64,000 bases of DNA from Glandiceps talaboti (Eukaryota > Hemichordata > Enteropneusta > Spengelidae). The first letter of the stretch is position 1, and every line of letters begins with the position of its first letter. Location of the stretch: positions 24,611,681 through 24,675,680 of the forward strand of contig NC_135552.1 of NCBI RefSeq assembly GCF_964340395.1, given 5' to 3'. Below the pieces are notes generated by a model. The model saw only the letters and a list, made by a program, of their open reading frames with translations. It had not been told where the DNA came from and did no database searches. Positions 55,501 to 64,000 of the stretch are shown one piece after another. A program made the translations under genes and the position numbers.

Positions 55501-55753
55501 TTTCGTACAAGTGATTTCTAGGTACATTGAACCATCTGCCAAATCTGATAGAGCAGTCTGCCAAACAAATAGTATTACATGTAGTTGATTACCCATTTTT
55601 AACATTAAGCCACCACAGTCAAAGCTCACATTTATACCCAGTGGAATATAGCTGATATCTTTATCACCAAAGGAAACAATACAGCGTACAAAAGGACTGT
55701 CGATAGGATCACGTAAAAGCATGTAGTTTGTATTTCACAAGGTACATTGCAAG

Positions 55754-55930
55754 TATGTATGTATGTATGTATGTATGTATGTATGTGTGTGCGTATGTAT
55801 GTATGTATGTATGTATGTATGTATGTATGTATGTGTGTGTATCTATGTATGTATGTATGTATGTATGTATGTATGTGTGAGTGTGTATGTATGTATGTAT
55901 GTACATGTACACGTACGTACGTATGTAGAT
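55754..55930. repeat. (GTAT)n microsatellite
   Basis: GTAT array with GTGT, GCGT and ATCT interruptions, ending in an ACGT-rich patch. Confidence 0.95.
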
Positions 55931-56019
55931 AACTTAAGTGAACTAATTTAATTTAAACAATTTCTTGCACTGAACAGGTTTCAATGAAAGAACAACTGAT
56001 TAAGATATGAAGGAAATTT

Positions 56020-57097
56020 AGCATGACTTTTTATGACTTCATGGCTGAATTGATCACTTACTTGACCTTGAAGCACTTCAAACGCTACACAAACTTAATC
56101 AGATTGTGTTTACAGATTAGAAGAATATACCTTTTTCCAACCTACACTCAATTTAAAACAATAAGATGGGAAGTATCCTCAGTCTGAAGGGAATGTTTTT
56201 ATAAAATCACTCACAGATGGACACAAGTTTTCCAGAAAAGTCATAAAACAACATGCATGTTTATTAAAACTTATGATATTTGAAAAGTTGTGGATTTCAA
56301 ATCAACAAATTACAAAAAAATAAATATGTTTGCACAATGACAGAAAAGAATGAAAGTATAGTTTATATTGACCGAATTGAAATCTAAATATTTGATTTTT
56401 GCCATACCAAGGTAAAGCTGAACATTCAGTTAACTGTCAGGTTTATCTTTCCATTAAACATTTTGTTACAATATCAAGTTGTTTATTTAATTAACGACAT
56501 GTTTTCTATACATTTATTTTGTACAGAAAACATTATCATCAATAATCTATTAATTTAATTTGATATTGAACTAATCAATGTTCTTTATTATTAAATACCT
56601 CACTATACAGAAGCTATCATGCCATTGTTATCTCATTAAAAGTTAGTCTTTTCCTGGACTCCATTTTCCAGGAGTTTAAAGACAAGGTTTCATGACATGA
56701 ACTTAATCAAACTCTACAGCATTCACACTGAACAATGAGATGTCACAGAAAAGAATGGCAGTACAAATTTACATTTGACAAATTCCTAATCAGACTCATT
56801 ATTCTAATGAGCTACATTTTTCAATGTGAAAAGATATTGCCAGGATTACTCTGCATGACAGTATTCAAAATTGTCATTGCATGATGCACAATTCACCATT
56901 TGTGTGGTGAACTGCAATGATGGTGATGTTAAGAATCTTTATCTAATTGAATACGTAAATCTTTATACTTTTCTTGATGTACAAAATTTCCTTGTGTTGT
57001 TATATGAATTCTTGTGAATACAAGGCACTACTATTTAAAAAAAAAATAATACTTATTTTGTTATGAAATATTACAATAACATCTAAAATCAGGTCAA
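56020..57097 (-). other. Probable 3' UTR and flank of the ARID gene
   Basis: This AT-rich stretch below the stop codon has no convincing ORF or microsatellite. Several AATAAA signals occur on the minus strand (for example near 56586, 56514, 56482 and 56261). The used polyadenylation site cannot be chosen from sequence alone. Confidence 0.35.
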
Positions 57098-57244
57098 TCA
57101 AAGTGTGGTCCACTGTTGGGATATTTCATTATTAAGCTCCTCAATTTGATGTGCCATTTGTTCCATTTCTTGGAGATATTCATCTTGACATTCAAAGTCC
57201 ATCATTGGGCTTTTCCCGTTAGGAACACACTGCAAATTTCTCTC
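57098..57244 (-). CDS. ARID gene last coding exon
   Basis: The acceptor TCTTGTCTTTAAAG lies before GAGAGAAAT, in phase 0. 48 codons run to the TGA stop at 57098-57100. It holds ERNLQCVPNGKSPMMDF and then a Glu/Gln-rich amphipathic stretch that looks like a short coiled coil. An upstream in-frame ATG lies in the intron and is not the start. Confidence 0.8.
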   Translation of the reverse strand, partial: ERNLQCVPNGKSPMMDFECQDEYLQEMEQMAHQIEELNNEISQQWTTL

Positions 57245-60200
57245 CTTTAAAGACAAGATATAACATCTTACTCTGTCATATTCTTGGATCATGAAGTGAC
57301 AAGAGTATGCATTAAGTGTGTTAAATCATCATTGAGCATGTGAGTTAAGTTTAGACAATTCTTTGGCCAAGTGATCTACAGTAAATGTTACACCAGATTA
57401 CAAACTCTTGAGGTTTTAAGCAAAGTATTGCAGAAAATGCCAGTAAATGGTACTGTGCAAAGGATGAATATTCAGATAACTGTGTAGTAAAATTTTACCA
57501 TTTTATCTTGATGTCCAAGAAAAATAAGTGATCTTGAGTTGTAAGTCTTCATTCACTAAATACAGAAAAATGTGAATAATTTCCTGCCTGCAGGGCCACT
57601 AAATTCACTGTTATTCAGTTGCTATCAGTGTATTGGAAATTTGTAACTACTTACAAAGTATACTTGATATATATAAAACATACCTTTCTATAAGCATAAA
57701 CTTGTGGAGAATCACTATAATAACCAGAATAAAACTTTAGTTCCATAGCCTCTGGTGTTGACAGGGGGTCTGAAAAGTTATATACATAAAAAATTCATGC
57801 CATGCTGTCAAAGACTTGTCTAGGTAAAGCTAAAACCAACTTACTGATTTATGTTACAATATCAATATCTAAACCCATTAGAAAAATGCATGACTGCTAC
57901 ATAAATGTAGTCACTGATTCTGTAAATCAATAATAGAGATGATTTTTTTGATTAAAATAGCATTCCCTGCAAACAAAGTCTGCATGTAAGCATTGATTAT
58001 TCAGTACAAATGTACATGGTTGCTTCCATTTGTGAATTTTTGATAAAAACAAGGTTGCCTATAGACTGTCAACAGTTGTCTTGACTTTTTTTTGCAATTT
58101 ATCTTTAGTATTATTTTTGTTGATGAATTTGAATTAAAACATGGTGTGCATTGTATATTTGGTGGTCAAGTCAGATTATATTTTTAAGTGTTCGTGAGTA
58201 GTGCACATTTTGTATAGACTGCCACCTTACATTCTGATTAATATATCGAATGTCATAGACTATGTGTACTTACACAATTAGTACTAAATAAAAACTATTC
58301 CAGAAGTTTTCTTTAGGAATATGACAAAATATAATCCGTCTCTGAATACAAACTAGGTTGCTCATTTTAGATTTTGGTAAACTTTATAAAAATAGGCAAG
58401 GATAACAATTCAAACTCTACATGGTTTTAAATCAATCTTTGACTTCAAATATCACAATAATATCAATATATAGCCTAGTTTTAATTAAAAATTAAAAACA
58501 CTGGTAGATGCATCTTTAAAAATACTCATTTCACACATTAGCATACTGATCACTGTAAAATCAAATGTAGAAAAACACAATATGTTGACACTTTTGGATT
58601 ACACCCAAAGATTTAATGTTATCCATCTGTAAAAGTGAATAGATCGATATCATAACTGTAAATTATTAATTACAGGATGTATTAAGCATGGAAAATGCAA
58701 TTAAATCTATAAGAATCCAACTGACATTTACTTTGATTGTCATTTCTCAATCTGTAGTGATGTGGGTAGCATCAGAGATTGAAATATGCACTCTGATGTT
58801 GTCCTTCTTTTCTAGCTATCAACGTATCCCAATCTATTAATAGATGTATATGCACAAATATACTTGGTAAAAAGGACAACAGTTAAAGACAACACATGCA
58901 CAATGTTAAATTTATATCTCAAGAACCACAAATTTGCAAATAAATGTACTCCTACAGCACATGATGTATGAAATGGATCTTTTTACCAGGAGATATTCTT
59001 TCTGTAACTCTGTCTAACTGGCCAGTATCATGTTGTGTTGGAACATCAAAGTTTGAAAGCAAGTTTTCAATATCTTCCATCTCTTTCATGGCTTCCTCTG
59101 CATCAAAGCCAAAGTCTTCATCTGGGCTACTATCCACTATTGATACAAATCATCAAATCAATTTATCAAATGGCTCATAATTGATCAAATATATTTTTCT
59201 ATGTTTATTAACATTGTTTTCATATTTTGGTCATAGACCATTAATATTGAATTAACATAGATATCATAATATATCACACAACTGTGATAAGAGAAGAAGA
59301 CAATTTAGAATGTGTTCAACCTGCACTAGCTGCAAATGGGAAATTATTTTTTCAGTCAGACAACAAACAATTTAATAACTGAAAATTGTAAAATTATATA
59401 TAAGTAGGTACTGTGTATGTCAACTTTTTCACTAAGTAGTAAAGTAACAAACTGAAATCATGATTGATTCAGCCACTGATTTTTTGGGTATGGGCCCAAA
59501 AATCAATTTGATTGAATATATTTCACCATACAATGTGTACAGCTACACAAAAATACGTTTACCTACAGGTAATTCAATACTGTGCAGGGTGTATATTATG
59601 AGTAAGTCATTATATCGAACAAAAGTTTCAAGAAATGTTCCAGTTGCAGCTAGTACAGCTTTAATGATAACTGAATATAATATAATATAATATAATAGCT
59701 TTCACTGAATATGATAACTGAATATTGAACACATATTGCCTGGCCTATATTTGGGCTATAGCACCCGTTCATTAACCCCTCATGACTGTGAGTTACCAGA
59801 ATCACATGCTATTTCCCTCGGCCTTCGACCTCGGGAAATAGCATGTGATTCTGGTAACTCAGTCACGAGGGGGTAATGAACGGGTGCTATAGCCCGAATA
59901 TAGGCCAGGCAATATGTGTTTTATAATATACCTCATGCTGTGAACTCGCGGTGGCAGACGACATCGTCAGAAGCTGCCATTTTGACCTGCTGTGAACTTG
60001 CGGTGGTCACGTGACCATGTAATAGTTGATGGAACTATTTCCCTAGGGAAATAGTCATTCTATTTTCCTATCACATGACTGATTCTAGCGAATCATGGCA
60101 CAGCATTATCACTAGGTATATTATAAAATATAATATAATAGCTTTCACTGAATACGATAACTGAATATAATATAACATGATAACTTTCACTGAATATGAT

Positions 60201-62278
60201 AACTAAATATGATATAATATAATATAATATAGTAGCTTTCACTGAATATGATAACTGAATATAATATAATGTGACTTTCACTGAATATGATAACTGAATA
60301 TATTATATGATAGCTTTCACTGGATATGATAACTAGTACTTAGAATAAACACACAAAGTCTGAACATATGTATTCATAATGATACAAATTCTGTGACTGC
60401 AAGATTCAGATTATGTTTTCAAGTAAGCATACTTTGAGGTTTCTTTTGAAACTTTATATCGCAGAAAATGTATCCTTGTATGAAAAGTTTAACAAGACAA
60501 AAAATAATTACCACAAAGGCTACATTGTTCAGTTGAACCAATTAAATTATTACAGCTTGATAAACAGAATTTACATTACCAATTAATTATGTTCATTGAA
60601 ACATTCATAACTGAATTACATGTTTTCTTGCCATTTATCAATTCCTTAATTGTACAAACATTACACAAATCATTCATCTGTAAATGATCTAACCTTGTTT
60701 TTGAAAGCTTGAACTACATGATGTTGTCTTTTTCAATATATCCCACGTCTTTTTCTCGAGACCATCTCTAGATTCCTCTGGCAGTACAATATCATAAATC
60801 TTACCACCTCTATACAGTTCATATGGTAAGAGATTCCTATAGTACATACAAAGATTAAATTTTCAGTTCATTTAAATCATTGGAATTCATCTTCATCTAT
60901 TTTGTAGCATCCTACCTGATAATAGCACTACTTTTCAATGTAGCCACTGAATTTGCAAGTTTGTAGAATTTGTTTGAATTAATATTAGTCATTAATTAAG
61001 CTTCTACAATAGTGTATTCTTTCGATTATGTGAAGCCCAAAAAATTTGTAACAGTAATCCTTTCCTCTGATGGAAATTAAAAGCCACACTTTAGGACAAC
61101 AGTACAAAATGCTATGCACTTTTTCAACAAGTTACTGATTTCATATCAATGTTAATGGTGAGTGTCACAAGTAGCTCTAATTTGCATTCTATTTTAAATT
61201 TTTGACTTTCAAATTATACTGATTGGAAAGTATCACACACTTCAGAGAAATATGGACAACTGTACTGCCACAATGTCTTTTCCACACACACAGTTTTAGT
61301 ACCAATCACACATTGCTTTGAACATTAAGAGTAACTCCCAACATAATGACATGAAGGTTACACACTTTACTTTCCAATCAAAAAAGGAAAATGATCACCT
61401 TTGATAGTAGATTTTGGCAGTATTTGATCCTGACGTTCCAGGTTTGTTAATTCCTGTTGCATCTCTATACACTGATGACCATCCACAAGGTGTATTACAA
61501 ACCTACATGGACAAATGACAGAAAAAAATATGTTCTAACCACTAGGAATCAAACATTTAGAATGCATCTTTAAATATGTTCATCAGGTCAGTAAAACAGA
61601 CTAATAATTAGTTATCGTATCATGACCAAGGGTTTTGATTACTCATAAGTAACTCCCTCTAAAAGTAAAGCCACCAAACAGGTAGTTCCACAATCCTATA
61701 AACCTTTACAGTAAAAAAATTACTCATAAGTAATTAGAACCTTGGTCATGATATAAGAAGTAATTACTATTATAATTTTGAATACATCTTTTAAGATGCG
61801 AGTTTGCAAGTTTCACAAAATGTAATCGGAGTCATCACAAAAACAGCCTATAGGAGTCTAATAAGATTTCTATAAGGCATATACTAGACTCCAATGGAAC
61901 TGTAAGAATTCTACAGAAAAACTTTTTCGAGTAGACTATATCTATAGGATTCCCATAAGAAAGGTGCCATTAGATATCTTGACATTTATATAACACTTGT
62001 TCACTTAGGAATATTTTAGTTTGAATACTTTCATAACAGATATAATGATAATGTGACTGTAGCTGAAAGAGATGTAGTATTCTCTTTGGTATATATATAT
62101 ATATATCATAAGAAGACGTTACTTTATGAAATCCTCCAAAGTCTTGAACAGCCATGTATAGTTGGTACAAGCTCACAGGTACACCTTGCCAAAAAGGTAG
62201 CCTTCTAATTGGCATATCTCTTGTTTTCATGAAGTTTATGACATTGTTTTGGAATTCTGCTGCTTTTTCCTGCCACAC
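57098..62278 (-). CDS. ARID/BRIGHT-domain DNA-binding protein, six joined 3' exons
   Basis: Six minus-strand exons (62278-62123, 61502-61399, 60836-60694, 59136-58987, 57769-57684, 57244-57098) join in frame at all five junctions and give 261 residues ending in a TGA stop. Residues about 1-105 form an ARID/BRIGHT domain. Visible marks are FMKTRDMPIRRLPFW, the V-x-LYQLY-x-AV helix, the DFGGFHKV turn, a Trp in PCGWSSVYRD, and a closing helix GSNTAKIYYQRNLLPYEL. ARID domains bind DNA, often AT-rich, in chromatin regulators, so a nuclear role is expected from the family. After the domain comes an acidic segment (SPDEDFGFDAEEAMKEMEDI), then a Ser/Tyr-rich stretch, then a short Glu/Gln-rich helix (QEMEQMAHQIEELNNEI) that could be a coiled coil. 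No JmjN, JmjC, PHD or Tudor motif is seen, so it is not an obvious KDM5, JARID2 or ARID4 protein, although the LLPYEL ending resembles KDM5. Subfamily is undetermined. The 5' end is not resolved. Confidence 0.85.
57684..57769 (-). CDS. ARID gene exon: Ser/Tyr-rich segment
   Basis: 86 nt. The acceptor is AACTTTTCAG before ACCCCC, and the donor AAAG/GTATGT is strong. It encodes PLSTPEAMELKFYSGYYSDS and then PQVYAYRK. The other two frames hit stops, while this one is open and matches the phase on both sides. Confidence 0.82.
58987..59136 (-). CDS. ARID gene exon: acidic segment
   Basis: 150 nt. The acceptor is ATCAATAG before TGGATAG and the donor is CCTG/GTAAAA. It encodes DSSPDEDFGFDAEEAMKEME and then a helix-prone DIENLLSNFDVP. 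The high Asp/Glu content suggests an activation or protein-contact segment, which is inference. The exit G joins AC of the next exon as Asp. Confidence 0.82.
59340..59665. repeat. Dispersed repeat, copy 2
   Basis: Second copy of the 18.97-kb repeat, lying in an intron of the ARID gene. It has several small indels relative to copy 1. Confidence 0.8.
59660..60335. repeat. Minisatellite split by a fold-back insertion
   Basis: Units of TAGCTTTCACTGAATATGAT, AACTGAATA and (TATAA)n occur at 59680-59728 and again, repeated, at 60135-60335. Confidence 0.85.
59729..59919. mobile_element. Fold-back element, arms about 90 bp
   Basis: ACACATATTGCCTGGCC on the left returns as GGCCAGGCAATATGTGT on the right. 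The arms are nearly perfect and meet at CCCTCGGCCTTCGACCTCGGG. It lies in an intron of the ARID gene. Confidence 0.85.
60694..60836 (-). CDS. ARID gene exon: end of domain and linker
   Basis: 143 nt, entered with one base and left with one base. The acceptor is TGTACTATAG before GAATCT and the donor is CAAG/GTTAGA. NLLPYELYRGGK closes the ARID fold. IYDIVLPEESRDGLEKKTWD follows, then a Ser/Cys run (TTSCSSSF). The exit phase matches the TG that opens the next exon, giving a Val codon. Confidence 0.85.
61399..61502 (-). CDS. ARID gene exon: C-terminal half of the ARID domain
   Basis: 34 codons plus AG. The acceptor is TGTCCATGTAG before GTTTGT, with a pyrimidine-rich tract upstream. The donor is AAAG/GTGATC. 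It begins VCNTPCGW, supplying the conserved ARID tryptophan right after GGFHK, and ends SNTAKIYYQ. The split Arg codon (AG+G) is completed by the next exon. Confidence 0.88.
61614..61756. mobile_element. MITE-like inverted repeat
   Basis: About 39-bp imperfect terminal inverted repeats (ATCATGACCAAGG...ACTCATAAGTAA) surround about 66 bp. No transposase. It lies in an ARID-gene intron. Confidence 0.72.
62123..62278 (-). CDS. ARID gene exon: N-terminal half of the ARID domain
   Basis: This exon has 52 codons, from GTG TGG CAG to CAT AAA. The acceptor is TATATGTAG before GTGTGG and the donor is AAA/GTAACG, phase 0 at both ends. It encodes the first ARID helices: EFQNNVINFMK, the MPIRRLP turn, VSLYQLYMAV and DFGGFHK. 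An alternative acceptor, GTGTGGCAG before GAAAAA, would also keep phase 0 and would drop three codons. Confidence 0.88.
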
Positions 62279-62734
62279 CTACATATAAGGATGATATCAT
62301 AATATTTATAGTTGAATGTGAATATTACCATAATCATAAAACAAATTTAAATAAATATCTTATTTTTAAGGATAACCAACATAAATAAGTCTTCTTTATT
62401 GGTGTAAGTTCAGTGTTAATGAATGCAGGGGGAAACAAGAGTGCCTAAATTTGTCATTCGGTAAGGTAAAAGTGAATTACACTCTTCTGACTTACAGTAT
62501 GGCAAATTTAGTGAAACTAAGACAAGGCTAAAACCACTTGTCAAAGACAAGTGGTTTAAATCAATCATCAACCAGCAACTACAATGTCTTGTTTGCAGTA
62601 TAAGGTCATAGGTTGAGTCTTTAATTACACATTGTAACTTATGCATGAACTTTATCTCAAGGAGACTTGGGGACTAAATTTCAAGCATTTTACTTGAATC
62701 GCCTATTAGACAACTGTTTATCACATCTCAAAAC

Positions 62735-62792
62735 AATCCAGTCTGACTTGACTTGTCCCATGAAGCTAATACTTGTGCTATGGTTGGATCAT
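62735..62792 (-). CDS. Candidate upstream exon of the ARID gene, phase unresolved
   Basis: A good acceptor (TTCATTTTCCAG) precedes an open stretch reading DDPTIAQVLASWDKSSQTG, which looks coding. The only near donor, GGATT/GTTTTG, is weak and leaves phase 2, whereas the ARID exon needs phase 0. A donor at CAA/GTATTA inside the stretch would give phase 0 but a very short exon. A missing microexon or a sequence error could explain the mismatch. Confidence 0.35.
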
Positions 62793-62899
62793 CTGGAAAA
62801 TGAATTGAGATAATGAAACCAATACTAATTATTTTTCAGAACAGTGAGAACCCTTTCTCTCAAATTACTAGCAATTTCTTGAAATTACTAATTTTTTAC

Positions 62900-62989
62900 C
62901 TTTACATTAGATGCATACTTCATAGAGTTTACCAAAGATGACATAGCTGGACTCCACACATTTAGTCTAGACTTTGGCATCTCTCTGCC
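62900..62989 (-). CDS. Candidate 5' exon of the ARID gene
   Basis: Acceptor CTTTCTGACAG before GGCAGAG and donor AAAG/GTAAAA bound 30 open codons; the other two frames carry stops. An ATG at codon 4 begins MPKSRLNVWSPAMSSLVNSM, so this could hold the start codon or simply be internal. Its phase-0 exit does not fit the next candidate exon. Confidence 0.4.
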
Positions 62990-64000
62990 CTGTCAGAAAG
63001 AAGACCACAAGGACTTTAATGTCTTTTAACTATGGTATGTCATAGAATAAATAGCCACATGCTACAAAGATACATTTTCTGAAATCTTGAGCACACTTAA
63101 ATTGATCCACTAGAGAAAAGTTCAACAAGACTTCATAGAAAATGTAGTTTCCAACAAATATTTTATAGCATTTTTGAGTTATGCAGTAAATTATTTTGTT
63201 CACTACAAATAACACCAGTTCTGTAAAAATTTACATGAGCACCTAAGGTAATGTATGTGTATATTTCTCTAGTTCTGTAGACCATTTAGACATATGATTG
63301 AAAAGAAACTGCTCACACTTAAATGCTGTAAAGTGTTTGTAATATATATATGCAAGAAATGGCTTAATTTTGATAGTCCACCCTGAAGGTTAAGATGAAA
63401 GGTCATTAGCTAACAAGAAAGCTTTCAATGCCATGTGATTATATGGGGTTAGACACTTGAAGTTGAATGGAGTCTCTATGAATTAAAGATTTTGAGTTAT
63501 GCAGTAATATATTGTCAATGTTTTTACAAATATGGCACATTCACAACAGGTGATGAGTGCCAGAATTTACTTCTGAATTACATGTAAACATGATTTAAAA
63601 GAAATTGACAACAAATAAACACTACAAAATCAAACTGTCTGTAATATGCAAGAAATGGTTTGATTTTGATAATTGACCTGAAGGTCAAGGTCAAAGGTGA
63701 ATCTTTTACAGGAAAGCTTGCACCTGCTAATATAGGGGTAGACACTTGAATGAAGTCTAGTATGTATCACAGTTTTTGACATGCGGTAAATATCGATTCT
63801 TAACTACAAATATGGCCACCATTCGGTCAAATTTATGTCATTTAACAAAGTGACATACATATGTCCCATATAATGTCACCTTTGTGTCATGTTTGATTGA
63901 AATTCCATATTGCATGGCAGAGAAATGATGTATTATGGATGGCTGGAAGGAAGGACACATGGACTCAAACCATTGCAATACTATAGTCTCCATTTGGAAG
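62990..64000. other. No further exon seen; duplicated repeat
   Basis: No additional exon with matched splice sites is visible up to the window edge. The stretch holds two related repeat copies, listed separately. The transcription start of the ARID gene may lie outside the window. Confidence 0.4.
63333..63830. repeat. Two diverged copies of a ~200-bp repeat
   Basis: ATGCAAGAAATGG, TGATTTTGATA, CCTGAAGGT, GGTTAGACACTTGAA and TACAAATATGGC occur in the same order at 63.35-63.53 and 63.65-63.81 kb. Confidence 0.8.

Overview
The window looks like animal nuclear DNA, probably from a marine invertebrate. It is AT-rich, its genes are broken into small exons with consensus GT/AG splice sites, and it carries dense di- and tetranucleotide microsatellites, fold-back elements and decayed SINE/LINE copies. 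No bacterial or viral gene order is visible. A lophotrochozoan (mollusc-like) source is my guess from repeat style, not something the sequence proves. All genes I can support lie on the minus strand. I found them by joining exons by hand and checking reading phase and splice sites. Long ORFs made of repeated dipeptides or tetrapeptides are microsatellite translations and were left out. ||| Layout, in plus coordinates. (1) About 8.33-2.79 kb: gene A, a two-coding-exon gene for a predicted secreted peptide precursor of 100 residues. It has an ATG-free upstream leader-exon candidate at 8218-8330. (2) About 8.4-23.3 kb: no supportable gene; microsatellites, a repeat element with a (CAGA)n tail, and several dispersed repeats. 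(3) About 46.8-23.6 kb: gene B, a second secreted peptide precursor with the same exon architecture. It has a TATA box and ATG-free leader exon at 46.8-46.6 kb, a signal-peptide exon at 33.4 kb, a 21-codon exon at 30.8 kb, two homologous C-terminal exons at 28.8 and 24.5 kb, and a candidate 3' UTR exon at 23.95 kb. Its introns hold a 147-bp perfect palindrome, a 17-copy minisatellite and other repeats. (4) About 46.9-56 kb: intergenic, with a SINE/LINE relic near 52 kb and an inverted copy of the 10-kb repeat element at 55 kb. (5) 56-64 kb: 3' part of a gene encoding an ARID/BRIGHT DNA-binding domain. Six exons join in perfect phase, and two further 5' exon candidates remain unresolved. ||| The most interesting system is the pair of peptide genes. 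In gene B, two exon-3 paralogues, each starting in phase 0 and each carrying its own stop codon 31-40 nt before a good splice donor, could be used alternatively. The same signal/pro-region would then be joined to either of two related C-terminal peptides with a Cys-loop end. I do not recognise the family, and no function is claimed beyond predicted secretion and dibasic processing.
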